Shown piece after piece: positions 41,814 to 50,551 of a DNA stretch of 64,000 nucleotides. Source of the stretch: Paraplanobispora siamensis. Lineage in GTDB: Bacteria; Actinomycetota; Actinomycetes; Streptosporangiales; Streptosporangiaceae. The notes below the pieces were generated by a model, which did no database searches, was not told where the DNA came from, and was given only the letters and a program-made list of their open reading frames with translations. Both the position numbers and the translations under genes were made by a program. Positions within the stretch are counted from its first letter, which is position 1. Every line of letters begins with the position of its first letter. Where the stretch lies: assembly GCF_016863175.1 (NCBI RefSeq), contig NZ_BOOJ01000066.1, positions 19,221-83,220 of the forward strand. Direction: 5' to 3'.

Positions 41814-42757
41814 GGGCCCTGGTGCTCGGCGGTTACGGCGCGGTCGGAGCCGGGATCGTCGCGGAACTGCGCAGGCGGGGCGAGGAGGCGCTGGCGGCCG
41901 GGCGCAATCCCCGCCTGGCCGACGTCGTGGTCGACCTGCGCGAGCCGCGCAGCCTCGCCGCCGCGCTGCCGGGAGTGGACGTGGTCGTCAACGCGGCCGG
42001 AGCCGAGGACCCGACGGTGGCGGAGGCCGTCACCGGAGCGGGTGCGGCCTTCGTCGACATCACCGCCACCACCGGCTACGTCGCCGCGCTGGAACGGCTC
42101 ACCCCGTGCGCGCCCGTGCTCCTGAGCGTTGGTCTCGCGCCCGGCCTGACCAACCTGCTCGCCGCCGAGGTGCACGGCGAGAGCCCGGACACGCCCATCG
42201 ACATCGCCCTCCTGCTCGGGGCGGGGGAGCGCCACGGCGAGGCGTCGACCGCCTGGGCGTACGGCCTGCTCGGCAGGGGTTTCCGTGATCCCGCCACGGG
42301 GCGGCGGATCCGCAACTACACGCTGGCCCGGCACTTCGTCCTCCCCGGCCAGGGCCCGCGGCGCCTGTACCGGGCCGACTACTCCGACCAGCATGTGCTC
42401 ACCCGTGATCTGGGCGTCGCCGTACGGACCTACTTCGGCCTCGACTCCGGGGCCGCGACGGCGGCGCTGGCCGCGCTGACCTGGGTGCCGGGGGCGTCGA
42501 AGGCACCGCGCGGGCTGCACCCCCCGGGAGGCGACCGGTGGCTGGCCATGGCCCGGGGGCGGGACGGCACGACCAGATGGCTGGGCGGCCGCGGTCAGTC
42601 GCGGGCCACCGCGGCGATCGCCGCGACGGCGGCCCGCGCCGCGGCCGGGCTCCCCGCCGGGGTCCACCACCTGCACCGCGTCCTGAGGCTCGCGGACCTG
42701 GACGTCATCGGCGCTCAGGAGGCGGCAACGGAGTGTAGGAGGTCCCGTCGGGATTGA
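41810..42757 (+). CDS. Saccharopine dehydrogenase-like NAD(P)-binding protein
   Basis: Rossmann fold at the N-terminus (LVLGGYGAVGAGIVAELRRRG) and the saccharopine-dehydrogenase-like catenation around VVVNAAGAEDPTVAEAV and VDITATTGYV. Substrate unknown. It is second in the MarR-controlled operon. Its last 53 bp overlap the end of the convergent membrane-protein gene, and the C-terminal tail is basic and may be recent. Confidence 0.85.
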   Translation: MRALVLGGYGAVGAGIVAELRRRGEEALAAGRNPRLADVVVDLREPRSLAAALPGVDVVVNAAGAEDPTVAEAVTGAGAAFVDITATTGYVAALERLTPCAPVLLSVGLAPGLTNLLAAEVHGESPDTPIDIALLLGAGERHGEASTAWAYGLLGRGFRDPATGRRIRNYTLARHFVLPGQGPRRLYRADYSDQHVLTRDLGVAVRTYFGLDSGAATAALAALTWVPGASKAPRGLHPPGGDRWLAMARGRDGTTRWLGGRGQSRATAAIAATAARAAAGLPAGVHHLHRVLRLADLDVIGAQEAATECRRSRRD

Positions 42758-43280
42758 ACTCGTGCTTGGCCAGCATCTTGCGCCTGCTGCCCTTGAGGCC
42801 GGCGCGCGCGATGACGTACCAGACCCCCACCCAGAACAGGAAGCCCCACCAGTTGTCCGCGCCGGAGACGATGAGGCCGTACGTCTCCATGACGGTGAAC
42901 GGCAGGACGAACAGCAGCCACGTCACGAGGGACCGCTCGACGAAGAACGAGCCCCGGATGTCGTCGCGGGCCCACCAGCGATAGCGGAAGGGCAGGCGCC
43001 TGCCGAACCCCCGGTAGAGCAGCCAGTGCCACAGCGGCGGGCGCTCGCGCAGGCGCAGCGCCACGCCGCCGCGCAGCACGTCCAGCACGGTGCGCGTGTC
43101 GGGCCGGTCGGCGCCCGGCGGGGCCAGGTCGAGCAGGATGCCCAGGATCTCCTCGCCGTGCCTCTCGATGAACCGCGGGGGATAGGCCAGCCGGAGCAGG
43201 CGGCGGCAGCGGCGCTCGTAGGCCTCGGCGGGGGCGGGAGGCCGGTCGGGGGCCGTGGCGGGGTCGTCGGGCCGGGTCAT
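42705..43280 (-). CDS. PadR-associated membrane protein of unknown function
   Basis: The N-terminal segment (ERRCRRLLRLAYPPRFIERHGEEIL) resembles the helical domain found in proteins encoded next to PadR regulators; two membrane helices follow near 119-138 and 145-165. It sits directly after the PadR gene. The ATG at 43280 has GGGAG 5 nt upstream and is preferred to the one 12 bp upstream. Function unknown. Confidence 0.78.
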   Translation of the reverse strand: MTRPDDPATAPDRPPAPAEAYERRCRRLLRLAYPPRFIERHGEEILGILLDLAPPGADRPDTRTVLDVLRGGVALRLRERPPLWHWLLYRGFGRRLPFRYRWWARDDIRGSFFVERSLVTWLLFVLPFTVMETYGLIVSGADNWWGFLFWVGVWYVIARAGLKGSRRKMLAKHEFNPDGTSYTPLPPPERR

Positions 43281-43340
43281 GTCATCTCCCATCCGAGTCG
43301 TGTGGTCTCCGGGCGGGGCGCTCCAGGCGGCGCCGGACCG

Positions 43341-43667
43341 TCATGTCTGCAGGCCGGGGTTCAGCCGCAGGCGGTGCTGCGCCGCGGCGGCCAGGCGGGC
43401 CAGGCGGGCGGTCTCCTCGGCCAGCAGGGTGCGGCCCTGGCCGGTCAGGTCGTAGTAGCGGCGGTGGCGGCCGTCGACGACCTCCTCCTTGACCGCGGCG
43501 ACCAGGCCGTCGCGGGCCAGCCGGTCGAGCGCGCCGTACAGGGTGCCGGGACCCAGGCGCACGCGGTCCTCCGACAGCTCCCGCACCGCCTTGATCACGC
43601 CGTAGCCGTGCAGCGGGCCGTCGGCCAGGGCCAGCAGGATCAGATAGCTCTGCTCGCGTAGTGCCAT
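43341..43667 (-). CDS. PadR family regulator
   Basis: 108-residue PadR protein with the normal N-terminus MALREQSYLILLALADGPLHGYGV and the wing DGRHRRYYDLTGQG. It would repress the membrane-protein gene downstream. No Shine-Dalgarno; another in-frame ATG lies 9 bp upstream, and TACGTT 9 nt before that ATG could be a -10 box of a leaderless transcript. A CGACATATATCG motif overlaps the start region and may be its operator. Confidence 0.9.
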   Translation of the reverse strand: MALREQSYLILLALADGPLHGYGVIKAVRELSEDRVRLGPGTLYGALDRLARDGLVAAVKEEVVDGRHRRYYDLTGQGRTLLAEETARLARLAAAAQHRLRLNPGLQT

Positions 43668-43843
43668 AAACGACATATATCGCTGAACGTACTATGCGTC
43701 AACGGCTGCCGGGCCCGCCTCCGGAATCGATTCGCGGGAACCGCTTGCCCGCCGGTTTCCGAAAAGTTTGAGTCGGTAGGACAGTGCCGTTCACGTGAAT
43801 TTGATCGACTTTCCGCCTACCGTGAAGGCAACGAGGAGGCGTC

Positions 43844-44977
43844 ATGCTTCGCCGTACGTTGTTACGCGCCGGAGGGCTGGCCGCCGGAGCGGCGTTCACC
43901 GGATCGCTCTGGCAGGGGGCCGCCCGCGCCACCGCTCTGACGGCGGCGAGTCCCTACGGGCCGCCCGGCGCTCCCGACGCCAACGGGGTCGCGCTGCCGC
44001 AGGGCTTCACCAGCAGGATCGTGGCCCGCACCGGCCGCAGGGTCGGCGGGCTGCTCTGGCACCCCGCGCCCGACGGCGGCGCGTGCTTCGCCGACGGCGA
44101 CGGCTGGATCTACGTCTCCAACTCCGAGGTCCCCCTCGTCGGCGGCGCCTCGGCGATCAGGTTCGGCCCCGGCGGCGAGATCCGCGAGGCCTACCGGATC
44201 CTGTCGGGCACCAATCTCAACTGCGCCGGCGGGCGCACCCCGTGGGACACCTGGCTGTCGTGCGAGGAGATCTTCCGCGGGCGGGTCTTCGAGTGCGACC
44301 CGTACGGCGAGCGCGCCGCCATGCCGCGCCTGGCCATGGGCCGCTTCAAGCATGAGGCCGCCGCCTGCGACTCCGACCGGCGGGTCGTCTATCTGACCGA
44401 GGACGAGACCGACGGCTGCCTCTACCGCTTCCTGCCCGACAGCTGGGGCGACCTGACGAGCGGGCGGCTGGAGGTGCTCTGCGCGAGCGCCGACACCGGC
44501 CCGGTGACCTGGCGCCGGGTGCCCAACCCGGCGGCGCCGCTGGTGCCGACCCGCTGGCAGGTGACGCAGGCCAAGCACTTCTCCGGGGGAGAGGGCTGCC
44601 ACTACGCCGACGGCGTGTGCTTCTTCACCACCAAGGGCGACAACCGGGTGTGGGCCTACGACGCGGAGAACGAGCGCCTGGAGATCGCCTACGACGCCGA
44701 CTCCCCGCTGACCGGGGTGGACAACATCACCGGCACCCTCGGCGGGGACCTCTACGTCGCCGAGGACGGCGGGAACATGGAGATCAACCTGATCACCCCC
44801 GACCGGCGGGTCGCGCCGTTCCTGCGGATCGACGGCCACTCCGGATCCGAGGTCACCGGCCCCGCCTTCTCCCCGGACGGCACCCGCCTGTACTTCTCCT
44901 CCCAGCGCGGCGCCCGCGGTGACGCCGCCGGGACCGACGGCGTCACCTACGAGGTCACCGGCCCGTTCCGCCGCTGA
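43844..44977 (+). CDS. Tat-exported PhoX/DUF839 family protein
   Basis: Signal peptide LRRTLLRAGGLAAGAAF is of Tat type. The mature part follows the PhoX-like propeller pattern: TPWDTWLSCEE, GRFKHEAAACD, VYLTEDETDGCLYRF, and AEDGGNMEINLI. PhoX phosphatases use calcium and iron; whether this shorter member is an active phosphatase cannot be decided. GAGGAGG is 6 nt before ATG. A TTCACGTGAA palindrome at 43790 contains one PHO-box-like GTTCA unit. The 3' end overlaps tetR by 23 bp. Confidence 0.88.
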   Translation: MLRRTLLRAGGLAAGAAFTGSLWQGAARATALTAASPYGPPGAPDANGVALPQGFTSRIVARTGRRVGGLLWHPAPDGGACFADGDGWIYVSNSEVPLVGGASAIRFGPGGEIREAYRILSGTNLNCAGGRTPWDTWLSCEEIFRGRVFECDPYGERAAMPRLAMGRFKHEAAACDSDRRVVYLTEDETDGCLYRFLPDSWGDLTSGRLEVLCASADTGPVTWRRVPNPAAPLVPTRWQVTQAKHFSGGEGCHYADGVCFFTTKGDNRVWAYDAENERLEIAYDADSPLTGVDNITGTLGGDLYVAEDGGNMEINLITPDRRVAPFLRIDGHSGSEVTGPAFSPDGTRLYFSSQRGARGDAAGTDGVTYEVTGPFRR

Positions 44978-45581
44978 GCGCCGGGGCGAGATAGGCCAGC
45001 AGCATGGCCTTGAGCTCGCCGGTCAGTTCGGCGGCCCGCTGCGGGGGCGCCCCCGCGATCAGTGGCGTCACCGCTTTGACGGTCGCCACCGCCATCGTCG
45101 CCAGCAGCAGCCCGCGCTCCGCCTCCAGGTGCGGGGCGCGGAGCGCGAAGAGCCCGGCCAGCTGTTCGGAGACCGCCCGGTGGAGCCGCTCCGAGGCCGC
45201 CGCCAGCCGGTCCCCGGTGGCCGAGCCGTGCAGCAGCGCCCAGTAGGCGGGCCTGGCGGCCTTGTAGGCGACGATCTCATCGACGAGCAGGCCGACCAGT
45301 TCGGGCAGCGGCATCCGCGTGACGTCTCCGGTGAGCCGCGCCCGCCAGTGCTCGCGCCTGCCGTCGGTGAAGCGCGAGAGCAGGCCGTCGAGGATCTCGT
45401 CCTTGTTGCGGAAGAACTGGTACAGCGAGCCCGGTGACATACCCGCCCGCGCGGCGACCGCGTTGGTGGTCATCTCCGCGTAGCCGACCTCGGCGATCAC
45501 CGCTTCGGCGGCGTCGAGGATCTCCTCCATGCGCTTGAGGCCGCGCGCCTGCCGCCTGACCGTGCGGGGCTCACCGGACAT
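44955..45581 (-). CDS. TetR family regulator of MMPL pump
   Basis: N-terminal HTH (AVAARAGMSPGSLYQFFRNKDEIL) and a C-terminal ligand domain of the usual length. Start ATG has GGGGAG 6 nt upstream; a TTG 36 bp upstream lies inside the operator. Divergent from the MMPL transporter gene, its probable target. Confidence 0.88.
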   Translation of the reverse strand: MSGEPRTVRRQARGLKRMEEILDAAEAVIAEVGYAEMTTNAVAARAGMSPGSLYQFFRNKDEILDGLLSRFTDGRREHWRARLTGDVTRMPLPELVGLLVDEIVAYKAARPAYWALLHGSATGDRLAAASERLHRAVSEQLAGLFALRAPHLEAERGLLLATMAVATVKAVTPLIAGAPPQRAAELTGELKAMLLAYLAPALSGGTGR

Positions 45582-45616
45582 GCCGGACTCCCCGGGCATG
45601 CCATCCCTCGTTGACA

Positions 45617-45671
45617 AATACGAGCATTTACTTGTATTCCTATCCCGAATCGTAAAACACGAGCAGTTTAC
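45617..45671. promoter_or_regulatory. TetR operator between tetR and MMPL gene
   Basis: AATACGAG and CTTGTATT (45617-45638) are inverted arms with one mismatch around CATTTA, directly after a TTGACA (45611). A second, weaker dyad, GTAAA/TTTAC, covers 45652-45671. The whole gap is A/T-rich. Confidence 0.7.
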
Positions 45672-45682
45672 CGAGTTTCGGG

Positions 45683-47899
45683 GTGATCATGAGGATCGAC
45701 GGGCTCGTACGGCAGGCGCCGCCCGCTCCCGCGCTCCTGCGCCGCCTGGGATACACGCTGGTCAGGCGGCGCCGCGCGGTGATGGTCCTGTCGCTGCTGG
45801 CGACGCTGGGCATGGGCCTGCTCGCGGCCCAGGCGGTGGCGGGCTTCTCCCTGGCGCGGTTCGAGGCGCCCGGATCGGAGTCCGACCGGGCGGCGGGCGA
45901 GCTGGCCCGGCGCTTCGGCACCGGCAGCGTGGACCTGGTCCTGCTCGTCACCGCCGGGAAGGGTGACGTGGACGCACCGGCCGTCACCGCCGCCGGCCGG
46001 GAGCTGACCCGGAAGGTGGCCGCCGCGGAGGGGGTCGCCGAGGCTGCCTCGTACTGGACGCGCGGCAACCCCGTGACCCTGCGCAGCCGGGACGGCCGGC
46101 ACGCCCTGGTCGTGGCGCGCATCCCCGGAGACGCCGACACCGTCCGCTCGCGGATCCTGCCCGCGCTGCTCTCCGGGATCACGGCGGGAACCGCCGGCGG
46201 CGGCGTCATCGAGGTGCGGGCGGGCGGCGGCGAGGAGGTGTTCCGCCAGACGGTCCCGCTGGCCAGGCAGGATTTCGTCCGCGCCGAGCTGGTCATCTTC
46301 CCGCTCGCCTTCGTGCTGCTGCTGTTCCTGCTGCGCCGTCCGCTCGCCGCCCTGCTGCCGCTCGCGGCCGGGGTGTTCGCCATGGTGACGGCGCTGGCCC
46401 TGCTGCGCGGGGTGCTGGCCTTCGCCGACGTCTCCACCTTCGCGTTGAACCTCACTCTGGCCATGGGGCTGGGCCTGGGCATCGACTACGCGCTGTTCGT
46501 GATCTCCCGCTTCCGGGAGGAGGTCCGGGCCGGTCACGACCTCCACGAGGCGGTGGCGCTGAGCGTCGAGCGGGCGGGCCGTACGGTCGTCTTCAGCGGG
46601 GTGACCGTCGCGGCGTCGATGGCGGTGCTGCTGGCGCTGCCGTTCGACTTCCTGCGCTCCTTCGCCTACGCCGGGATCGCGGTGGTCGCCGGCGGTGTGG
46701 CGGGGGCGGTCGTCGTGCTCCCCGCGATCCTCGCCGCGGCGGGGCACCGGGTGCTGCCCCGCCCCGGCCGGGCCCCGGACGGGGCGTCCGGCGGGTTCTG
46801 GCACCGGCTGGCCGTACGGGTCATGCGCCGCCCCGTCCTGTACGGCGGCGCCGCCACGCTCGTCCTCCTCCTGCTCGGATCGCCCTTCCTGGGCCTGCGC
46901 TTCGGCGTGGCCGACGACCGGATCCTGCCCGCCTCCGCGCCCGCCCGGCAGACCCAGGAGGTGATCCGCCAGGAGTTCCCGGCCGAGGAGACCGACGCGC
47001 TCCAGGTCGTCTCGGCCGGCCCGGTCGCCGGCGCCGCGGAGGTCGGGGGATACGCCGCGGCGCTGTCCCGGCTGCCCGGCGTGGCGCAGGTCGACTCGGC
47101 GGCGGGCTCGTTCTCCCGGGGAGCGCGGGTGGGGGACGGCGAACCGGCGCGGTTCACCGGCCCGGAGGGCACCTGGCTGTCGGTGGTCCCCACGGCCGAG
47201 CTGATGGAGGCCGACCCGGTCCGCCTGGTGGAGCAGGTGCGGTCGGTCCGGGCGCCCTTCGCGGTCCTGGTCGGCGGCTACCCGGCCGAGCTGGCGGACT
47301 ACCGGGCCTCGGTGGTGGACCGGCTGCCGTCGGTGCTCGGCCTCATGCTCGCGGTGACGTCCGTGATCCTGTTCCTGATGACCGGCAGCGTGCTGATCCC
47401 GATCAAGGCGATGGTGCTCAACCTGCTCGGCCTCGCGGTGATGTTCGGCGCCCTCGTCTGGGTCTACCAGGACGGCAACCTGTCGAGCCTGCTCGGGTTC
47501 ACCCCCACCGGCAGCCTCGACCCGGGCATCCCCATCCTGATGTTCTGCGTCGCCTACGGGCTGTCGATGGACTACGAGGTGTTCGTGCTCTCCCGGATCA
47601 AGGAGGAGTACGACCGGACCGGGGACACCGCCGCCGCCGTGGCGGCGGGAATGCGGCGCGGCGCCCCGATCATCACCGCGGCCGGGGCGATCCTGGGCCT
47701 GTCCTTCGCCGTCTACGCCACCGCCGAGGTGGTGTTCGTGCAGATGCTCGGCGTCGGCATGGCGGTGGCCATCCTGGTGGACGCCACGGTGATCCGGGCG
47801 ATCCTGGTCCCGGCCTCCATGCGGCTGGCGGGACCCGCCAACTGGTGGGCCCCGCCCTTCCTGCGCCGTCTGCACCGGCGGGTCGGCCTGTCCGGCTGA
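45683..47899 (+). CDS. MMPL/RND family transporter
   Basis: Twelve helices in two halves, each with a periplasmic-type loop: helix 1 at about 32-52, then 200-305 and 530-705. The second-half motif FCVAYGLSMDYEVFVLSRIKEEYDRTG and its first-half counterpart GLGIDYALFVISRFREE carry the Asp-Tyr pairs used for proton relay. Members export lipids or drugs. GTG or the ATG 6 bp downstream may be the start. Confidence 0.92.
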   Translation: MIMRIDGLVRQAPPAPALLRRLGYTLVRRRRAVMVLSLLATLGMGLLAAQAVAGFSLARFEAPGSESDRAAGELARRFGTGSVDLVLLVTAGKGDVDAPAVTAAGRELTRKVAAAEGVAEAASYWTRGNPVTLRSRDGRHALVVARIPGDADTVRSRILPALLSGITAGTAGGGVIEVRAGGGEEVFRQTVPLARQDFVRAELVIFPLAFVLLLFLLRRPLAALLPLAAGVFAMVTALALLRGVLAFADVSTFALNLTLAMGLGLGIDYALFVISRFREEVRAGHDLHEAVALSVERAGRTVVFSGVTVAASMAVLLALPFDFLRSFAYAGIAVVAGGVAGAVVVLPAILAAAGHRVLPRPGRAPDGASGGFWHRLAVRVMRRPVLYGGAATLVLLLLGSPFLGLRFGVADDRILPASAPARQTQEVIRQEFPAEETDALQVVSAGPVAGAAEVGGYAAALSRLPGVAQVDSAAGSFSRGARVGDGEPARFTGPEGTWLSVVPTAELMEADPVRLVEQVRSVRAPFAVLVGGYPAELADYRASVVDRLPSVLGLMLAVTSVILFLMTGSVLIPIKAMVLNLLGLAVMFGALVWVYQDGNLSSLLGFTPTGSLDPGIPILMFCVAYGLSMDYEVFVLSRIKEEYDRTGDTAAAVAAGMRRGAPIITAAGAILGLSFAVYATAEVVFVQMLGVGMAVAILVDATVIRAILVPASMRLAGPANWWAPPFLRRLHRRVGLSG

Positions 47900-48005
47900 T
47901 CCTGCGGGGGGCCGCCGGCTCGTCCCGGTCACATAGAGCGGACACGGCTGGGTAGGAGGAGTCCTGCCTTATGGGGCTATTTATTGATCAATGAGAGGTA
48001 TATCC

Positions 48006-48473
48006 ATGTCCGCCATCACCAGTCCGCTCCAGCCGGAGGACCAGAAGATCGTGGGCGAGGCGCTGCAGGGCGCGCTCGTCGACCTCCTCGATCTCTCGCT
48101 CCTGGCCAAGCAGGCCCACTGGAACGTGATCGGCCCAAACTTCCGCCAGATCCACCTCCAGCTGGACGAGATCGTCGCCGTCGCCCGGACCCACGCCGAC
48201 ACCGTCGCCGAGCGGGCGGTCGCGCTCGGCGTCACCCCCGACGGCCGCGCCGCCACCGTCGCGGCCTCCAGCAAGGTCCCCCAGGTCGAGTCCGGCTATC
48301 TGGAGACGGCCAAGGTCGTCGCCGCGATGACGGACATCCTGGAGTCGATCGGGCGCAGGATGCGCGAGCGCGTCGAGGCCACCGGCGAGGCCGACCCCGC
48401 CTCGCAGGACATCCTCATCGCCGTCACCCAGGACGTCGAGAAGCACCACTGGATGATGCAGGCCCAGCGGTGA
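48006..48473 (+). CDS. dps: Dps family DNA-binding ferritin
   Basis: Oxidises and stores iron and protects DNA. Ferroxidase residues are in KQAHWNVIGPNFRQIHLQLDEI (His, His, Asp, Glu at the subunit interface). A short N-terminal tail precedes helix A. GAGAGG lies 8 nt before this ATG, which is preferred to the ATG 15 bp upstream. It has a free-standing A/T-rich promoter region (ATTGATCAAT at 47983). Confidence 0.92.
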   Translation: MSAITSPLQPEDQKIVGEALQGALVDLLDLSLLAKQAHWNVIGPNFRQIHLQLDEIVAVARTHADTVAERAVALGVTPDGRAATVAASSKVPQVESGYLETAKVVAAMTDILESIGRRMRERVEATGEADPASQDILIAVTQDVEKHHWMMQAQR

Positions 48474-48492
48474 CCCGCGGCGCCCCGGTGGA

Positions 48493-49392
48493 TCACAGGT
48501 CGCGGGCCCAGATCTGCTCGGTGAAGCCCTCGCCCGGCTCCTCCTGCAGCAGTTCGAAGCCCGCCGTCTGGTAGATCCGCCGGGCGCTGACCAGCACGTC
48601 CCTGGTCCACAACATGATCCGCCGGTAGCCGGCCTCCCGGGCGAAGCGCAGGCACTCGTCCACCAGGCGCGCGCCGATCCCCATGCCGCGGGCCGAGGGC
48701 TCGACCAGGAGCATGCGGAGCTGGGCCGTCTCGTCGTCCTTGCGCACGCAGAACACGCATCCGGCCCGCTCGCCGTCCACCTCCGCGATCCACCCGGCCT
48801 CCCGCCGGGGGTCGTGCTTGTCGACGTAGTCGGCGACGATCCTGGCCACCAGGGCCTCGAAGTCCTGGCCCCAGCCGTACTCGGCGCTGTAGAGGACGCC
48901 GTGGCGGTGCACCACCCAGCCCAGGTCGCCGGGCCGCGGCGGCCTGATGACGTACGGCTCCCGCCGCGGGGCCCGGCCGAGGATCTCCTCGATCGTCGCC
49001 ATGCTCGCGATCAGCCGCCGCCGGTCCTCCCCGGCGAGCCCGTCGAGCAGGGCGCGCACATCCTGCGCCGAGCGCTCGTCGATGGCCTTGAAGGTGGCCC
49101 GGCCCGCCTCGGTGAGCACGATCACCTGCCGCCGCGCGTCGGCGGCCGACCGCTCGCGGGCCACCAGCCCGTCGGCGGTGAAACGGCTGAGGATCCGGCT
49201 GAGGTATCCGGCGTCGAGCCCGAGCAGCCGCCGCAGCTCACCGGCCTCCATCCGGCCCTGCCGGTCCAGCTCGAACAGGACCCTCGCCTCGGTCAGGGAG
49301 TAGGGGGTGCCGAGCATGCCCTGATCGAGCACGCCGATGACCTCGGTGTAGAAGCGGTTGAAGGCGCGGACCTCCGCCACGTGATCGTCCAT
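48493..49392 (-). CDS. MarR-GNAT fusion: regulator with acetyltransferase domain
   Basis: Residues 1-140 are a MarR winged helix (LRRLLGLDAGYLSRILSRFTADGLVARE) and 150-299 a GNAT acetyltransferase with the acetyl-CoA loop VEPSARGMGIGARLVDECL. This fusion is known in actinobacteria, but its acceptor is unknown. Two 13-bp dyads precede the start, so it probably represses itself. Convergent with dps (19 bp between stops). Confidence 0.9.
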   Translation of the reverse strand: MDDHVAEVRAFNRFYTEVIGVLDQGMLGTPYSLTEARVLFELDRQGRMEAGELRRLLGLDAGYLSRILSRFTADGLVARERSAADARRQVIVLTEAGRATFKAIDERSAQDVRALLDGLAGEDRRRLIASMATIEEILGRAPRREPYVIRPPRPGDLGWVVHRHGVLYSAEYGWGQDFEALVARIVADYVDKHDPRREAGWIAEVDGERAGCVFCVRKDDETAQLRMLLVEPSARGMGIGARLVDECLRFAREAGYRRIMLWTRDVLVSARRIYQTAGFELLQEEPGEGFTEQIWARDL

Positions 49393-49394
49393 GC

Positions 49395-49428
49395 TTGACA
49401 CTATCAACGATTTATTTGACTCGGTCAA
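49395..49428 (-). promoter_or_regulatory. Twin 13-bp operators of the MarR-GNAT gene
   Basis: TTGACACTATCAA (49395-49407) and TTGACTCGGTCAA (49416-49428) share TTGAC-N3-(A/G)TCAA and have centres 21 bp apart, two helical turns, so two dimers would bind on one face. The first begins 3 bp before the start codon. Confidence 0.8.
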
Positions 49429-49545
49429 GGATTAATCGCGACGAGAGGGCACATTACCCGGTGGTAGAGAGGTCCCGCCGGGGGAGGGCTGCGCTACCTT
49501 CGCAGACTGGCTGATAAATCCGATAACTATGGCGATGGGAGCATG

Positions 49546-50493
49546 ATGCTTGAGACTGCGTATATCGGTGGATACACCCCGGACACCGGTGGCTCCGGCC
49601 CCGGCATCTCCCTTGCCGACCTGGAGAGCGGCAGGACGCTCGCCGAGACGGCGGCCCCCGGGCCGTCCTTCCTGGCCGTCCACCCCCGCCTGCCGGTGCT
49701 GTACGCGGTGGGGGAGAGCGAGCAGGGCACGGTGGGCGTCTTCGCCCGGGGCGCGGACGACGGCCTGGAACTGCTCGCCCGGCGCTCCAGCGAGGGTTCC
49801 TCCCCGTGCCATCTGGCGGTGAACCCGGCCGGGACGCTGCTGGCCGTGGCCAACTACGGTGACGGCACGGTGAGCGTGCACGGCATCGACGACGCCGGAC
49901 TGCTCACCACCGTGCAGGCCTTCCCCCACCGTGAGGGCGCCCACGCCCACCAGGCGACCTTCGGCGAGGACGGCGTGCTGTACGTCACCGACCTGGGAAC
50001 CGACGAGGTCCGCCGCTTCCTGGCCGAGGGGGACCGGGTGAGTGAGCATCCCGACGGCCCGGTACGGCTGGCCGCCGGCATGGGGCCCCGGCACATGGCC
50101 TGGCACGGCGGGCACTGGTACGTGGCCGGGGAACTGGACGGCACGGTCCGCGCCTACGACGCCGGCTGGCGCGAGGTCGCGGTCACCGCCGCCAGCGGTG
50201 AGCAGGGTGAGAACCACCCCTCGCACCTGGAGGCGCACGACGGCCGCGTCTACGTCGCCAACCGGGGCCCCGACACCATCGCGGTGCTCTCGGCGCCCGG
50301 CCTGGACAGGCTCGCCGAGGTTCCCTGCGGGGGCGCCTGGCCGCGCCACTTCGCGATCACCGGCGGGCGCATGCACGTCGCCAACCAGAACTCCGCGGGC
50401 GTCGCCGTCCTGCCGCTGGAGGACGGGATCCCGCAGGCCCCCACCGGGAGGATCTCCGTCGGCACGCCCTCGTGCGTGCTGCCGCTGCGCTGA
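49546..50493 (+). CDS. Lactonase-family beta-propeller (YbhE/6-phosphogluconolactonase type)
   Basis: Seven-bladed propeller with repeating VAVHPRLPVLYAVGE / AVNPAGTLLAVANYG / EDGVLYVTDLG / HDGRVYVANRG blocks, and the family motifs SSPCHLAVNPAG and GMGPRHMAWH. It may hydrolyse 6-phosphogluconolactone in the pentose phosphate pathway, though some members act on other lactones. The second of two adjacent ATGs has GGGAG 4 nt upstream and was chosen. Confidence 0.85.
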   Translation: MLETAYIGGYTPDTGGSGPGISLADLESGRTLAETAAPGPSFLAVHPRLPVLYAVGESEQGTVGVFARGADDGLELLARRSSEGSSPCHLAVNPAGTLLAVANYGDGTVSVHGIDDAGLLTTVQAFPHREGAHAHQATFGEDGVLYVTDLGTDEVRRFLAEGDRVSEHPDGPVRLAAGMGPRHMAWHGGHWYVAGELDGTVRAYDAGWREVAVTAASGEQGENHPSHLEAHDGRVYVANRGPDTIAVLSAPGLDRLAEVPCGGAWPRHFAITGGRMHVANQNSAGVAVLPLEDGIPQAPTGRISVGTPSCVLPLR

Positions 50494-50551
50494 GCCCCGC
50501 CGTACGGGCCCCGCGCTCACGAGGGGGCGGGGCCCGGTGCGGCCGCGGGGC

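Noticed and set aside
47940..48005. Stress sigma factor promoter before dps
   Set aside because: GGGTAG is present at 47950, but there is no GTTT-like -35 at the correct distance.
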